A program made the translations under genes and the position numbers. Below the pieces are notes generated by a model. The model was not told the origin of the DNA. It worked only from the letters and a program-made list of their open reading frames with translations, and ran no database searches. Shown piece by piece: positions 1-10,029 of a stretch of DNA of 64,000 nucleotides (positions are counted from its first letter, which is position 1; each line of letters opens with the position of its first letter). The stretch comes from Paludisphaera soli (GTDB taxonomy: Bacteria > Planctomycetota > Planctomycetia > Isosphaerales > Isosphaeraceae): the NCBI RefSeq assembly GCF_011064595.1, contig NZ_JAALJI010000004.1:295401-359400 (forward strand), read 5' to 3'.

Positions 1-699
1 GTACAGCGCGGCGTCGACCTCGCCCGGCAGGGGGATCGAGACGTCGCAGTTGGCGAACAGCCCTTCGTAGCGGGCCGAGATCGTCGCCTCGCCGGCGATC
101 GGGCCGGCCTTCACGCGGCCCTCGGCGTCGACCGCGACCAGGGTGGACTCGCTGGAGCCGTAGGCGGCCAAATGGGTGACGTCCTGGGTCGACCCGTCCG
201 AGAAATGGGCTGCGACGCGGAGGTCGAACGCCTCCTCGCGGCCCAGCGTCCGCTCGGCCGGCTCGACGACGACCCGCTCCAGCTTCGGCGCGTCGGCCGG
301 GGTCCGGGGGAGGCCGTCGGCGATCCAGCGACGGAGCGTCTCGTAGAACGGGCCGTCGGGCTCGATCCGCCTCCCGCCGCCGTGGGGCAGCTCGGCCGTG
401 GCCTTCTGGAGGAACAGGCTCTGGTCCGGGATCGACGGCAGGACGCGGCGGCCCCCGGCCTCGCGGGCGATGGCCATGTGGTCGAACGTCGGGTCGAAGC
501 CCAGCAGCGAGAGCTTGAAACCGTTCTGGCCGCTGGCCTTGCCGTGACAGGCGCCCGCGTTGCAGCCCGCCCGCGTCAGGATCGGTTCGACGTCCTTCTC
601 GAACGTGACCGGGGCCGCGGGCTCGGCGCCCGAGGTCAGGGGGGCCGCGAGGGTCAGGACTCCCAGGAAGATAACCAGGCCGGAGGGGGTCGCACGCAT
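1..699 (-). CDS. Planctomycete cytochrome-c / DUF1549-type exported protein (C-terminal part outside window)
   Basis: The frame starts at ATG 699 and is still open at base 1, so only the first 233 residues are seen. Residues 1-25 form a hydrophobic signal peptide ending near SGAEP. A C-x4-C-H motif (C46, C51, H52) followed by GxxGFKLSLLGFDP is typical of the planctomycete cytochrome-like domain at the head of DUF1549/DUF1553 proteins. Residues about 150-233 (HFSDGSTQDVT, later VDAEGRVKAG) resemble a bacterial Ig-like BIG2 domain, as in the DUF1549 plus BIG2 subfamily. These proteins are exported and their biochemical role is not established. The DUF1549 and DUF1553 domains would lie beyond the window edge and cannot be confirmed here. 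Confidence 0.85.
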   Translation of the reverse strand, partial: MRATPSGLVIFLGVLTLAAPLTSGAEPAAPVTFEKDVEPILTRAGCNAGACHGKASGQNGFKLSLLGFDPTFDHMAIAREAGGRRVLPSIPDQSLFLQKATAELPHGGGRRIEPDGPFYETLRRWIADGLPRTPADAPKLERVVVEPAERTLGREEAFDLRVAAHFSDGSTQDVTHLAAYGSSESTLVAVDAEGRVKAGPIAGEATISARYEGLFANCDVSIPLPGEVDAALY

Positions 700-838
700 C
701 CTGGTCGCCTCGGTCTCATGAAATCTCCATCCCGCCACAGGCTGAACTTAACCGATTCGACTTCCTGCTTCAACAATTATTTGACATGCGTCAGGGGGGG
801 CGGCTCCTCGGGCCTGGACGCCGCCCCCGCGCCGGGGA

Positions 839-3800
839 TCAGCGTCGTTTCGGCTGGGCCAGGTCGCGGCCGATGCCCTCGAGGGCTTTCAGGGCGTCGC
901 GGCCGAGGGAACCGCTCGGGGCGTTCGGGTCGCGACCGCCGGCGGCGGACGGGGGGAGGACCCGGTCGATCAATCGGTTCGCCTCGGCCTGGACCCCGCG
1001 ACGGACCATGGAGCGGGCGGCCTCCTTGAGCGCGACTCGGAGGCCGTTGCGGTCGATGGTCGGGTTCGAGATCGTGCCGCCGATCGGCAGCGTGATGTCG
1101 GTCCCCGCCACGAACTCGCGGGCGACGGCGTTGCCGCCGAGCATCTGGGGCGTGATCGGCACGGTGGCCCGCATCGCCAGGGTCTTGTCGAAGCCGACCG
1201 AGCCGTCGAGCTTCGCCGTCAGGTCGTCGCCCAGCGGGAACGTCAGGCCGCTCTGCCGGACGCGGCCGTCGGCGATCTGCAGCTGCAGCGGCTGTTGCAG
1301 CGTCAATTTACGCTCGGGCCGGCCGGTCAGCGCGAGCAACTCGGAGCCGAACGGTCCGGGCTGGAAGACGACGTCCTGGAAGACGAGCTGGCCGTCGACG
1401 CGCAGGGCCCCGTCTCCCATCAGCGGGATCGCCGCGCCGGCGACCGTGAGCGAGACCTGGCCCGAGACGTTGCTGGACTTGGCGAGCACCGGAGCGATGT
1501 ACGAGAGCACGTCGTCCGAGACGGCCTTGTTGATCGCCGCCCCCTCGATCCGCGTCCCCTCGGCCATCCGGAGCCAGAGCGCGTCCGGGTCGTCCACCAT
1601 CAGGTCGGCGGCGATCTCCATCCGGCCGCCGTTGAGCGTGGTCGCGATCGGGTCGAACGCGGCCCGGCCGCCCCCCATGCGCAGGACCAGGGGCGTCGGG
1701 CCGACCTCCATGCCGAACGCCCGGGCCGACGCGAGGTCGACCTCCAGCACCCCTTCCATCCCCTTGAGGATCTGCGAGGTCGAGCCCGCCGCGAGCGACC
1801 CCTTCAGGTGGAACGGCTTCACGGTCGCGCGGACCTGGGCCCCGGGCTCGACGGCGGCGGCCAGGATCGGGTCGAGCGTCTCCCAACGCGGCTCCAGGAC
1901 GGCGCTGACGTCGGCGATCCGGTTGGCGCCGAATTCGGCGATCGTCCCCGTCCCGGCCAGGCGCGCATGAGCCGTGGACAGGTCGAAACTCGTCAGCGAA
2001 ACGTGGTCGCCGGACGGCGTATAAGTCCCGTCGAGCGTCAGCGTGACGGGGCCGCGGGGGGTCGTCATGATCAGGTCGGGCGAGGTCGCATAGCCTTTGA
2101 AATCGAGGCGGCCGTCCTGATGGCGGGCGAGCGTCGCCCTTCCCGACCAGGCGCCGCCTAAACCTTTCGGGGCGGCCTGCATCCAGTAGGCGAGTGCTCC
2201 GTCGAGCGCGGCGAGGTCGCCGCGGAGCACTCCGTCGAAGCCCATCGGCGCGTCGGGCTTGCCGAGGCCGCTCAGCATGAACCCCTCGGGACCGACGGCG
2301 AGGCCCTGGGAAGGCTGGGCCCCCACGGGTATCAGGACCAGTCGTCCGGCGGCCGGGTCGTACTCGCCTTTCGCATGCAGGGCGATCACTGCCGAGGCCG
2401 CCTGAGGGTCGGTGGGCGTGGCGGTCGCCTGGACGTCGTCGAGCTGGTAGACCCGGCCCGCCCGGCGCAGGGCGACCTTCGCCGAGACGACGGCCGGCGC
2501 GGGCGCCGTGACCGGGGTCGAGCCTTCGAGGGTGAACGTGGCGTCGCCGGCGGGCTCCTTCACCAGGACGCTCAACTTCGTCGCGCCGGCGTCCACTGCC
2601 AGCCGCACGGCGTCCCAGGCGGTCGGCAGGCCGTTCGCGCCGCGAGGGCCGTTGGAGGCACCGTCGACGCGGGCGTGGTCCCGTTCGATCGGATCTTCGG
2701 TGAAGCCCTCGACCCGGAGGCCGTCGAACTCGGCCGCGAGCCGGGCCTTGAACCGGCCGCCGTCGGGGCGATAGTCCGCGGCCAATCTCCCCTTGCCGGC
2801 GAACTTCACGGCGCCCAGGTCGATCAGCTCGCGGGCCTGGGCGTCGACGGCGGCGAGGTCCACCACGCCCGACAACTTCACCCCGCTGTCCAGGTCGCCC
2901 GTGGCCTTCGCGTCGACGCCCGCCGCCTTCACGGCGAAGGACTCGACGGCGATCGTCGCCCCATCGCGGACCAGGGCCGCCGTGAGCGTCGCGGGCTTCT
3001 GGAGGGTCAGGGCCCGACCGTTTTCGGTGGCCGTCAGGTCGGTCACGTCCGCCGAGACGCGCAGCCGCTCGACGCCCTCGATCCGGCTCAAATCGGCCGC
3101 CACCCGCGCCCGGCCCTCCTCAAGGACGATGCCTTCACGCAGCGGGATCGCCCTCGGCAGGAGCTTGGCCGCCGCGGCCAGGTCGACCTGCCCCGTCAGT
3201 CGCGTGGGGGTTCCGGCGGTCGCCGGCAGGTCGCCGGCCGCCGTCAGCTCGCCGATCGCGGACTTCACGTCGAGCTTCCCGATCGACCAGCCCAGTTCCG
3301 TCCGCCGGACGTCGCCCTCGGCGGCGACGGACTCCAGCGCGAGCCGATCCCCGCCCAGGCCGGGACCCTCGGCGGCGAATCCGTGCAGCACGGCGTCGCT
3401 CCGCGCCGACCACAACCCCTGCTTGCGTTCGGCCTGGAGGACCCCGGCGAGGCGGCCCTCGGCCCGGTAGCCCGCCTGCTTCATCGCCAGCGGCCAGTCC
3501 TTGCCTTCGAAAGTCAGCGTCTGGTCGGCCGAGGCCATGTCGTAAGCGGCGAGGAGTTCGAGGGAACGCTCCCCTTCCCGGAGCTTCACGGTCACGCCCA
3601 CGGGCTTGCCGGGCAGGACCTTCGCCTCGGCCTCGAAGGCGCCCGCGACGATCGGCTCGGCGAGTTCCGGGCTGGCGATCCGCGCGCGGCCCCCTTTCAC
3701 GACGACCGTCACCGCGAGGCCCGATCCCGCGGCGGGAGCCGGGGCGACCGGCCCGGGCTCGGCCGCCACGCTCGGGGCCAGCAGGCCGCCGACGGCCTCC

Positions 3801-4201
3801 AACGCATCGATGGAGCCGTCGGCGCGGCGCTCGAAGTCGGCGGTCGCGCCGTCGACGTGGATCGTCCCGTAGTCCGATCCCGACCTGAGCAGGCCGACGA
3901 GGCCCCGGTCGGTCCGGACCGATTCGGCGGTGGCGACGGTCTTGCCCCGCGGGTCGATCAGCGCGACGTCGCGCAGGACGATCCCGCGATTCCAGGACAA
4001 CGAGGCCCCGCCCAGCTCGACCCGGCCAGGGTGGAGCTTCTGGTTGATCGCCCGCACCAGCATGCGGCGGGCGGGGGGGGTGCTGAGCACGGTCGGCATC
4101 GACGCGAGCACGAGGAGGAGGAGGATCGAGAGGACGGCGATCCAGCGGACGAGGCGGCGGAAGCGCCTCGGCGGCTTCGCGGCGATTGCCTGATCGTGCA
4201 T
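839..4201 (-). CDS. AsmA-like membrane-anchored envelope protein
   Basis: A 1120-residue protein with a basic N-terminus (PPRRFRRLVRW) and one transmembrane helix at about residues 15-36, then a very long periplasmic part. The part after the anchor (SLSWNRGIVLRDVALIDPRG) and the C-terminal repeat-rich beta-strand region match the architecture of AsmA/DUF748-type proteins of the bridge-like lipid-transfer family. By family knowledge it may move lipids through the envelope, but this is inferred. The start at 4201 is chosen because GGAG lies 11 bases upstream; an in-frame start at 4267 has no such site and would add 22 low-complexity residues ahead of the anchor. It is divergent from the polysaccharide deacetylase. 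Confidence 0.75.
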   Translation of the reverse strand: MHDQAIAAKPPRRFRRLVRWIAVLSILLLLVLASMPTVLSTPPARRMLVRAINQKLHPGRVELGGASLSWNRGIVLRDVALIDPRGKTVATAESVRTDRGLVGLLRSGSDYGTIHVDGATADFERRADGSIDALEAVGGLLAPSVAAEPGPVAPAPAAGSGLAVTVVVKGGRARIASPELAEPIVAGAFEAEAKVLPGKPVGVTVKLREGERSLELLAAYDMASADQTLTFEGKDWPLAMKQAGYRAEGRLAGVLQAERKQGLWSARSDAVLHGFAAEGPGLGGDRLALESVAAEGDVRRTELGWSIGKLDVKSAIGELTAAGDLPATAGTPTRLTGQVDLAAAAKLLPRAIPLREGIVLEEGRARVAADLSRIEGVERLRVSADVTDLTATENGRALTLQKPATLTAALVRDGATIAVESFAVKAAGVDAKATGDLDSGVKLSGVVDLAAVDAQARELIDLGAVKFAGKGRLAADYRPDGGRFKARLAAEFDGLRVEGFTEDPIERDHARVDGASNGPRGANGLPTAWDAVRLAVDAGATKLSVLVKEPAGDATFTLEGSTPVTAPAPAVVSAKVALRRAGRVYQLDDVQATATPTDPQAASAVIALHAKGEYDPAAGRLVLIPVGAQPSQGLAVGPEGFMLSGLGKPDAPMGFDGVLRGDLAALDGALAYWMQAAPKGLGGAWSGRATLARHQDGRLDFKGYATSPDLIMTTPRGPVTLTLDGTYTPSGDHVSLTSFDLSTAHARLAGTGTIAEFGANRIADVSAVLEPRWETLDPILAAAVEPGAQVRATVKPFHLKGSLAAGSTSQILKGMEGVLEVDLASARAFGMEVGPTPLVLRMGGGRAAFDPIATTLNGGRMEIAADLMVDDPDALWLRMAEGTRIEGAAINKAVSDDVLSYIAPVLAKSSNVSGQVSLTVAGAAIPLMGDGALRVDGQLVFQDVVFQPGPFGSELLALTGRPERKLTLQQPLQLQIADGRVRQSGLTFPLGDDLTAKLDGSVGFDKTLAMRATVPITPQMLGGNAVAREFVAGTDITLPIGGTISNPTIDRNGLRVALKEAARSMVRRGVQAEANRLIDRVLPPSAAGGRDPNAPSGSLGRDALKALEGIGRDLAQPKRR

Positions 4202-4518
4202 GATGTCGCGGGCTCCTTCCCGGGTGGACCTCGGAGAGTCAGTCGGACCGAGGTCGATCCGACCCATCGGGCTTCGTCAAATCTCGTCCAGGTGCGCCCG
4301 TGCGCTCCACTCGCGGTCGGCCCTCGCGACCACGCGTTGCGTGTCGCCGGGGCGGCGGCGGATTTGGGGGTCGCGGCGGCCTGGCGGGCCTGGTCGAGTG
4401 TACCGATTTCGGCCCGGCGGCGGGAATCGGATCTGGACGAGATCGAATCCCGGCGGCGGGCGGCGTAGACTCGTGGGCAGGTCGAACCCATCCCTGGCCG
4501 TCCAGCGGGACCCTCCCC
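4202..4518. other. Divergent intergenic region
   Basis: This 317-base spacer separates the AsmA-like gene (minus) from the deacetylase gene (plus) and must hold both promoters. The ribosome-binding site of the AsmA-like gene lies at its left edge. I see no clear sigma-70 hexamer pair, RNA gene or repeat. Reading frames that cross it are low-complexity and arginine/glycine-rich, as expected of noncoding high-GC DNA. Confidence 0.6.
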
Positions 4519-5364
4519 ATGCGCCTGCTTACCTTGCTGCTCCTCTTCGCCCAGGCCCCCGCCCCCGCGTTGGAGCCGATCCCCGACAAGCTCGTCGTGC
4601 TGACGTTCGACGACGCCAGCCGATCGCACGTCGAGGTCGCGGCGCCCTTGCTCAAGCGGCACGGCTTCGGGGCGACCTTCTTCGTCACCGAGGGGTTCGA
4701 CTTCCCCACGAACAAGCGCGACTACATGACCTGGGACGAGATCGCCCGACTCCATCGCGACGGTTTCGAGATCGGCAACCACACGCGCGACCACAAGGCC
4801 CCCGACGCGCAGGACGCGAAGGGGACGATCGAGCAGATCGAGGCCGTCGACGCGCGTTGCCGGGAACACGGCATCCCCAGGCCCGTCAGCTTCGCGTATC
4901 CCGGCAACGCGCTGGACAGGGACGTCTTGCCGCTCCTCAAGGGGCTCGGCATCCGTTTCGCCAGGAGGGGCGGGGCGCCCGAGCATCCCTACGAGGCGGG
5001 CCGGGGCTTCGCCTACGAGCCGGGGCTCGACCATCCCCTTCTGATCCCCTCGGCCGGCGACGCCCGACCCGCCTGGACGCTCGACGACTTCAAGCGGGCC
5101 GTCTCCCAGGCGCGCGACGGCCGGATCGCCGTGATCCAGCTCCACGGCGTCCCCGACACGGCCCATTCCTGGGTGGACACGCCGACGCCCCTGTTCGAAT
5201 CGTATGTGCGACACCTGGCCGACGAGGGATACCGGGTGATCGCCCTACGCGACCTCGCCCGCTACGTCGACCCCGACGCGGTCCCCGCGGACCCCTGGGC
5301 CGTGATCGAGGCTCGCAGGCACCGGCTCTCGACCGGCCTCGACGCGACGGCCGATCGGCCCTGA
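4519..5364 (+). CDS. Polysaccharide deacetylase family protein (NodB homology)
   Basis: A 281-residue exported protein. MRLLTLLLLFAQAPAPALEP is a signal peptide. The NodB domain follows: LTFDDAS (catalytic Asp and metal-binding Asp motif 1), ATFFVTEGF, then IGNHTRDH (the H-x-x-x-H metal-binding motif 2), VSFAYPGNA (motif 3) and IAVIQLHGVPD (motif 5-like). Family members remove N- or O-acetyl groups from peptidoglycan, chitin or other polysaccharides; the substrate here is unknown. The start at 4519 gives a clean signal peptide, while the frame is open further upstream without one. It converges with the receiver/anti-sigma gene that ends at 5377. Confidence 0.85.
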   Translation: MRLLTLLLLFAQAPAPALEPIPDKLVVLTFDDASRSHVEVAAPLLKRHGFGATFFVTEGFDFPTNKRDYMTWDEIARLHRDGFEIGNHTRDHKAPDAQDAKGTIEQIEAVDARCREHGIPRPVSFAYPGNALDRDVLPLLKGLGIRFARRGGAPEHPYEAGRGFAYEPGLDHPLLIPSAGDARPAWTLDDFKRAVSQARDGRIAVIQLHGVPDTAHSWVDTPTPLFESYVRHLADEGYRVIALRDLARYVDPDAVPADPWAVIEARRHRLSTGLDATADRP

Positions 5365-5376
5365 CGCGACGACCGC

Positions 5377-6333
5377 TCAGGCCGAGGGGTTCCGTCGCTT
5401 GACCAGGGTGATCTCGTTCCCGGTGGGGCTGTGGGCCACCTGGTCCATGAAGGTCCGGATCAGCAGCAGCCCCCGGCCGCCGATCCGCGTCAGGTCTTCG
5501 GGGTCGATCGGCCGCTCGAGCGACGCGACGTCGAAGCCGGGACCCTCGTCGCGGATGACGAAAGTCGCCCCGTCCTTGTCGAGCGCGGCGCGGATCTCGA
5601 GCGTCCGCGAGCGGTAAGGCTCCAGCGATCGCCGGCGCCGGGCCAGGTCGTAGAACTCGCGCTCGTCCTCCTGTCGGAGGTCCGAGCTGACTTCGAGGTT
5701 GCCGTGGAACAGCGCGTTGGCGATCGCCTCTTGCAGGGCGACGCCGATCCGCATCCGCGCGGTGGCGTCGCCGATGTGCATGCCGGTGAGATTCTGGAGG
5801 AACCGGTCGATGAGCGGGGCGATCAGCTCAGGGTCGCTCTCCAGCTCGAAGACCGACTCGTGCCGCTCGAGGCACGACAGCAGGCGCTGACGGGTCTGCG
5901 CCGCCTCGGCTACGGCCAGCACCTGGCGGAGCGTGGCGGCCAGCTCCCTCTCCAGGGCGCGCTTGGGGACGTAGCTGGCGGCGCCGGCCCGGAGCGCCCG
6001 CACGGCGACGTCCTCGCTGCCGAAGGCCGTCATCAGGACCACCGGGACCTGGGCGTATCGCTCGCGGACGGCCTCGACCAGCTCCAGCCCGTTCATCTCG
6101 GGCATCTGGAGGTCCGTCAGGACCAGGGCGACGGGGGTCTCCGCGAGGCGATCCAGCGCCTCGCGGCCGTCCCTGGCGTGGACGGTCCGGAGGCCCGCGA
6201 GGCGTTCGACGATCTTCCCCACGAGGAGGCGTTCGACCGGCTGATCGTCGACGACCAGGACCACCGGCACCTCTCGGCCCTCGGCGGTCGGTCCCCCGCA
6301 CGTCTTCGCCTCGGGCTGCAACGCGACGACCAT
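5377..6333 (-). CDS. Response regulator with C-terminal anti-sigma-type (HATPase_c) domain
   Basis: A 318-residue cytoplasmic protein. The receiver domain covers about residues 22-145 (VVLVVDDQPVERLL, phosphoacceptor in LVLTDLQMPEMNG, conserved Lys in YVPKRAL). A linker follows, then an RsbW/SpoIIAB-like ATPase fold: QEAIANALFHGN is the N box and FVIRDEGPGFD plus GGRGLLLIRTFMDQV are the G boxes. There is no HisKA domain, so this is probably an output protein whose anti-sigma-like ATPase is controlled by phosphorylation. GGAGG lies about 6 bases before the ATG at 6333. It lies downstream of the hybrid kinase cluster on the same strand, 121 bases after the second kinase, and is probably one of its targets. 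The STAS protein at 37.8-38.2 kb is of the class that partners such ATPases, but a link is speculative. Confidence 0.85.
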   Translation of the reverse strand: MVVALQPEAKTCGGPTAEGREVPVVLVVDDQPVERLLVGKIVERLAGLRTVHARDGREALDRLAETPVALVLTDLQMPEMNGLELVEAVRERYAQVPVVLMTAFGSEDVAVRALRAGAASYVPKRALERELAATLRQVLAVAEAAQTRQRLLSCLERHESVFELESDPELIAPLIDRFLQNLTGMHIGDATARMRIGVALQEAIANALFHGNLEVSSDLRQEDEREFYDLARRRRSLEPYRSRTLEIRAALDKDGATFVIRDEGPGFDVASLERPIDPEDLTRIGGRGLLLIRTFMDQVAHSPTGNEITLVKRRNPSA

Positions 6334-6454
6334 CCTCACCTCCGATGCGGATCGGGGGGCCCCGCCGACCGCGACGGGAACGCCCCCGTCGCGGCGAGCC
6401 GGCTCCGTCCCCCCCACAGAACATAGGACGCGGCGCGATGGCTCGCGGGCGGTT

Positions 6455-9400
6455 TCACGCCGCCCCCGAGAGCACCCGCGTCAGGCCGCCCCGGACCCGC
6501 TCCCATTGGGGGCCGACGGCCTCGACGGCCGCGCGCACGGCGTCCACGTCGCGGCTCGCGGCCGCCCGTTCCGCGGACTGGCAGGCCTCGGCGAGGTCGT
6601 CGGCCCCGATCGCCCGGCTGATGCCCTTCAGCCCGTGGGCCTCGGCGGCGGCCGTCCGGGCGTCTCCGGCCTCGGCGGCGGCGTCGAGCCGGGCCATGAG
6701 GCCGGGCGCCGACTCGAGGAAGGAGGCGAGGACCTGGCGCGCGAACGCCTCGTCGTCGCCGGCCGCCCGGGATAGCTCCCGGAGCATCCGCTCGCCCTCG
6801 CCTTCCTCGAGGGCGGGTCGAGGGGCGATCGCCCGCAGGGCCCTCGCCAGCTCCGCCTTGCGGATCGGCTTGGAGACGTAGTCGTCGAACCCGGCGGCGA
6901 GGCAACGCTCGCGGTCCCCTTCCATGGCGTGCGCCGTGACGGCGACCAGCGGCGTCCGCCGGGGCGTCCCGGCCTCGCGGGCGCGGACGGCGGCGACCGC
7001 CTCGAAGCCGTCCATCTCGGGCATCTGGACGTCTAGCAAGGCCGCGTCGAAGGCGCGGCCGGCCATCGCCTCGACCGCCTTGCGCCCGTCGCCGACGACG
7101 GACACCTCGTGCCCCATCTGCTGGAGCATCCGCGTCGCCACGAGCTGATTCACCGGGTTGTCGTCGGCGAGCAGGATGCGAAGCCCGACCTCGGAAGTCG
7201 CGCGGGCCGCGAGGGCGGCGGGGGCCGCCTTCGACGGCGGGTCCGCCCCCAGGGCCTCGTCGAGCGCCACCCGGAGGCCGGCGCGGCAGACCGGCTTCGT
7301 GAGGCGGCCGGCGACCCGCAGGTCGACGAGACGATCGGGGTCCTCGGCCGCCCCGGCGGGCGTCATGAGGATCAGGGGGACCGCGTCGAGCCCCGGGCCT
7401 TCCCGCATCGCGTGGGCCAGCTCGAGGCCGCCCATCGTCGGCATCCGCTCGTCCACCAGGGCCGCCGCGAAGGACTCGCCCCGGGCCGACGCCTCGCGAA
7501 GCCGGGCCAGGGCCGCCGCGCCGGAGGCGACCGCGACCGCCCGCACGCCCCACCCCGCGAGGATCTCCTCCAGGTTTCGCCGGCTCGTGGCGTTGTCGTC
7601 GACCACCAGGACCGTCCGGCCGACGAGCGCCCCCGCGGGCCCGACCGTCGCGTCGCCCCCCCCGACGACCCCCGGCCCCCGGCCCAGGCGGGCCGTGAAG
7701 TGGAACGTGCTGCCGACCCCGGGCTCGCTCTCGGCCCAGAGCCGCCCCCCCATCAGGCCGACGAGCTTCGAGGAGATCGCCAGGCCCAGGCCGGTGCCGC
7801 CGAACCGCCTCGTGGTCGAGCCGTCCGCCTGCTCGAACGGCTCGAAGATCCGCCCGAGCGCCGAGGCCGGGATCCCGACGCCCGTGTCGGACACGCGGAA
7901 ATGCAGGAGGATCCCGGCCGCCGGATCCTCGTCGGCCGTGACCGCGACGACCACCTCGCCGCGACCCGTGAACTTGATGGCGTTGCCCGCGAGGTTGAGC
8001 AGCACCTGGCGGATCCGGTTGGAATCGCCGACCAGGGACCTCGGCACGGACGGGTCGAGCCGATACGCAAGCTCCAGCCCCTTGGCGTGGGCGCGAAGGG
8101 CGAGGACCTTGAGGGCGTCCTCGACCGCCACCACGAGGTCGAACGGCACGGCGTCGATCGCCAGCTTGCCGGCCTCGATCTTGGAGAAGTCCAGGATGTC
8201 GTCGATGATCGTCAGCAGCGACTCGGCGGACGACCTGGCCAGCGACAGGTACTCCCGCTGCCTCGGCGTCAGCTGGGTCTCCAGGGCCAGCTCGGTCATG
8301 CCCAGGACGCCGTTCATCGGCGTGCGGATCTCGTGGCTCATGTTCGCCAGGAACTCCCCCTTCACGCGGGTGGCCTCCAGCGCCTCGTCGCGGGCGCGTC
8401 GCATCGCCTCCTCCGCCTCCCTCCGGGCCGTCACGTCCTCGATCTGGGCGACGAGGTGCAGGGGGACGCCGGCCCCGTTCCTGACCAGGGTGACGCTCAG
8501 GACGATCCAGACGACGTGGCCGTCCTTGTGGATGTACCGCTTCTCCATCTGGTACGACGAGATCTCGCCGTCGATCACCCGGCGGACCTGTCGCAGGTCG
8601 GCGTCCAGGTCGTCGGGATGGGTGATGTCCTGGAAGGTGCGCGCCAGCAGCTCGCCTTCGGCATAGCCGATGAGGTCGCACAGCGAGCGGTTGACCTGGA
8701 GGAAGCGGCCGTCGGGCGCGACCAGCGCCATGCCGATGGCCGAGGCGTCGAACGCGCCTCGGAACCGCTGCTCCCCCTCGCGGAGCAGGGCGTTCGCCCG
8801 GGCGAGGTCGGCGGTGCGGTCGGCGACCCGCTGCTCCAGCTCCTGCTGCGCCCGCAGCCGCTCGCGCTCTATCTCCCTGCTGTCGGTGACGTCGTGGATG
8901 TAGCCGATCAGGCCGTCCGCGGCCGGATAGGCCCGGATCTCCAGCCACTTGCCGAGGTCGCTCGCGTGGTATTCGAAGGTGACGGGGGACCGCGAGGACG
9001 CGACCAGGCGATATTTCTCCTCCACCAGGCCCCCCGCGAGGGACGGGGAGACTTCCCAGATGGACCGCCCCAGGACGTCCCGGCGCGGTCGGCCGAAGAG
9101 CTTCTCCCACTGCGGGTTCAGGTAGGTGTAGCGCCACTCGCGGTCCAGGGCGAAGGAGGCGTCGGTGATGCACTCGAGGATCCGGGAGACCTTCCACTGG
9201 GCGGCGACCGCCTCCTCCTCGGCCCGCTTGCGGTCGTCGATGTCCGTGCAGGTCCCCACCCAGTGCGTCACCGCCCCCGCCGCGTCGCGGCAGGGGAGGG
9301 CGCGGCCCAGGTGCCAGCGGTGGAGGCCGGTGGCCCGGTCGCGGAAGCGGTACTCGATCTCGTAGGGCGACCCCGAGCGGACGGCCCGGGCCCAGGCCCG

Positions 9401-10027
9401 CGTGCTGCGGTCCCGGTCGTCGGGGTGGAGGATCGACGCCCAGTCGGAGCCGTCGCCCTCGGCATCGGGGAGGCCCGTGTACTCGTACCATCGGCGGTTG
9501 AAATAGTCGGGGAAGCCGTCGGGGCGGGCGGTCCAGACGATCTGGGGCATCGCGTCGGCCAGGAAGCGGAACCGCGCCTCGCTTTCGCGGAGCCGGGCGT
9601 TTGCCGCGGTCAGCTCGGCGGTGCGGGCCCGCACCAGCGCCTCGGCCTCGTCGGCGGCCGACTTGACCCGCGCAGCCGCCCGCACCCGCGCCAGGACGAT
9701 CGGCGCGTTGAACGGCTTGGTGACGTAGTCGTGCGCGCCCGCCGCGAGCCCGGCCACCACGTCGTCCTCGCGATCCAGGGCCGAGACCAGGATCACCGGG
9801 ATCGCCTCGGTGGCCGGGTCGGCGTTGAGCCGGCGACAGGCCTCGATCCCGTCCATGACCGGCATCATGATGTCCATCAGGATCACGTCCGGGTCGGCGG
9901 CGCGGGCCAGGTCCAGGGCTGCGGCCCCGTCGCGGGCCTCCAGCACCTCGTGGCCCTCGTCCTCCAGCTCGGCCGCCAGCAGCGCGATGTTGTCCGCGAT
10001 GTCGTCCGCGACCAGGACCCTCGCCAT
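6455..10027 (-). CDS. Hybrid sensor histidine kinase/response regulator (REC-PAS3-HisKA-HATPase-REC-REC-HPt)
   Basis: A 1190-residue soluble kinase. Domain order: receiver 1 (residues 3-120, phosphoacceptor D52 in ILMDIMMPVMDG), coiled linker, three PAS domains (about 148-265, 282-390, 415-535), HisKA with H565 in ANMSHEIRTPMN, HATPase_c (NLAGNAIKF, SDTGVGIP, GGTGLGLAISSKLV), receiver 2 (ALVDERMPTMGG), receiver 3 (LLDVQMPEMDG) and a C-terminal HPt domain (AAEAHGLKGISRAIGA, with the phosphorylatable His). All key residues are present, so a complete multistep phosphorelay fits in one chain. No membrane segment is seen, so its input is cytoplasmic. The ATG at 10027 has GGGGGAGG about 7 bases upstream. 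It begins 2 bases after the stop of the single receiver gene, indicating one operon. Confidence 0.95.
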   Translation of the reverse strand: MARVLVADDIADNIALLAAELEDEGHEVLEARDGAAALDLARAADPDVILMDIMMPVMDGIEACRRLNADPATEAIPVILVSALDREDDVVAGLAAGAHDYVTKPFNAPIVLARVRAAARVKSAADEAEALVRARTAELTAANARLRESEARFRFLADAMPQIVWTARPDGFPDYFNRRWYEYTGLPDAEGDGSDWASILHPDDRDRSTRAWARAVRSGSPYEIEYRFRDRATGLHRWHLGRALPCRDAAGAVTHWVGTCTDIDDRKRAEEEAVAAQWKVSRILECITDASFALDREWRYTYLNPQWEKLFGRPRRDVLGRSIWEVSPSLAGGLVEEKYRLVASSRSPVTFEYHASDLGKWLEIRAYPAADGLIGYIHDVTDSREIERERLRAQQELEQRVADRTADLARANALLREGEQRFRGAFDASAIGMALVAPDGRFLQVNRSLCDLIGYAEGELLARTFQDITHPDDLDADLRQVRRVIDGEISSYQMEKRYIHKDGHVVWIVLSVTLVRNGAGVPLHLVAQIEDVTARREAEEAMRRARDEALEATRVKGEFLANMSHEIRTPMNGVLGMTELALETQLTPRQREYLSLARSSAESLLTIIDDILDFSKIEAGKLAIDAVPFDLVVAVEDALKVLALRAHAKGLELAYRLDPSVPRSLVGDSNRIRQVLLNLAGNAIKFTGRGEVVVAVTADEDPAAGILLHFRVSDTGVGIPASALGRIFEPFEQADGSTTRRFGGTGLGLAISSKLVGLMGGRLWAESEPGVGSTFHFTARLGRGPGVVGGGDATVGPAGALVGRTVLVVDDNATSRRNLEEILAGWGVRAVAVASGAAALARLREASARGESFAAALVDERMPTMGGLELAHAMREGPGLDAVPLILMTPAGAAEDPDRLVDLRVAGRLTKPVCRAGLRVALDEALGADPPSKAAPAALAARATSEVGLRILLADDNPVNQLVATRMLQQMGHEVSVVGDGRKAVEAMAGRAFDAALLDVQMPEMDGFEAVAAVRAREAGTPRRTPLVAVTAHAMEGDRERCLAAGFDDYVSKPIRKAELARALRAIAPRPALEEGEGERMLRELSRAAGDDEAFARQVLASFLESAPGLMARLDAAAEAGDARTAAAEAHGLKGISRAIGADDLAEACQSAERAAASRDVDAVRAAVEAVGPQWERVRGGLTRVLSGAA

Positions 10028-10029
10028 CT

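Noticed and set aside
2375..4468. A 697-residue plus-strand open frame across the AsmA-like gene
   Set aside because: It is antisense to a gene with a clear anchor and family pattern, is low-complexity (Gly/Arg/Asp-rich) and arises from high GC at third positions.
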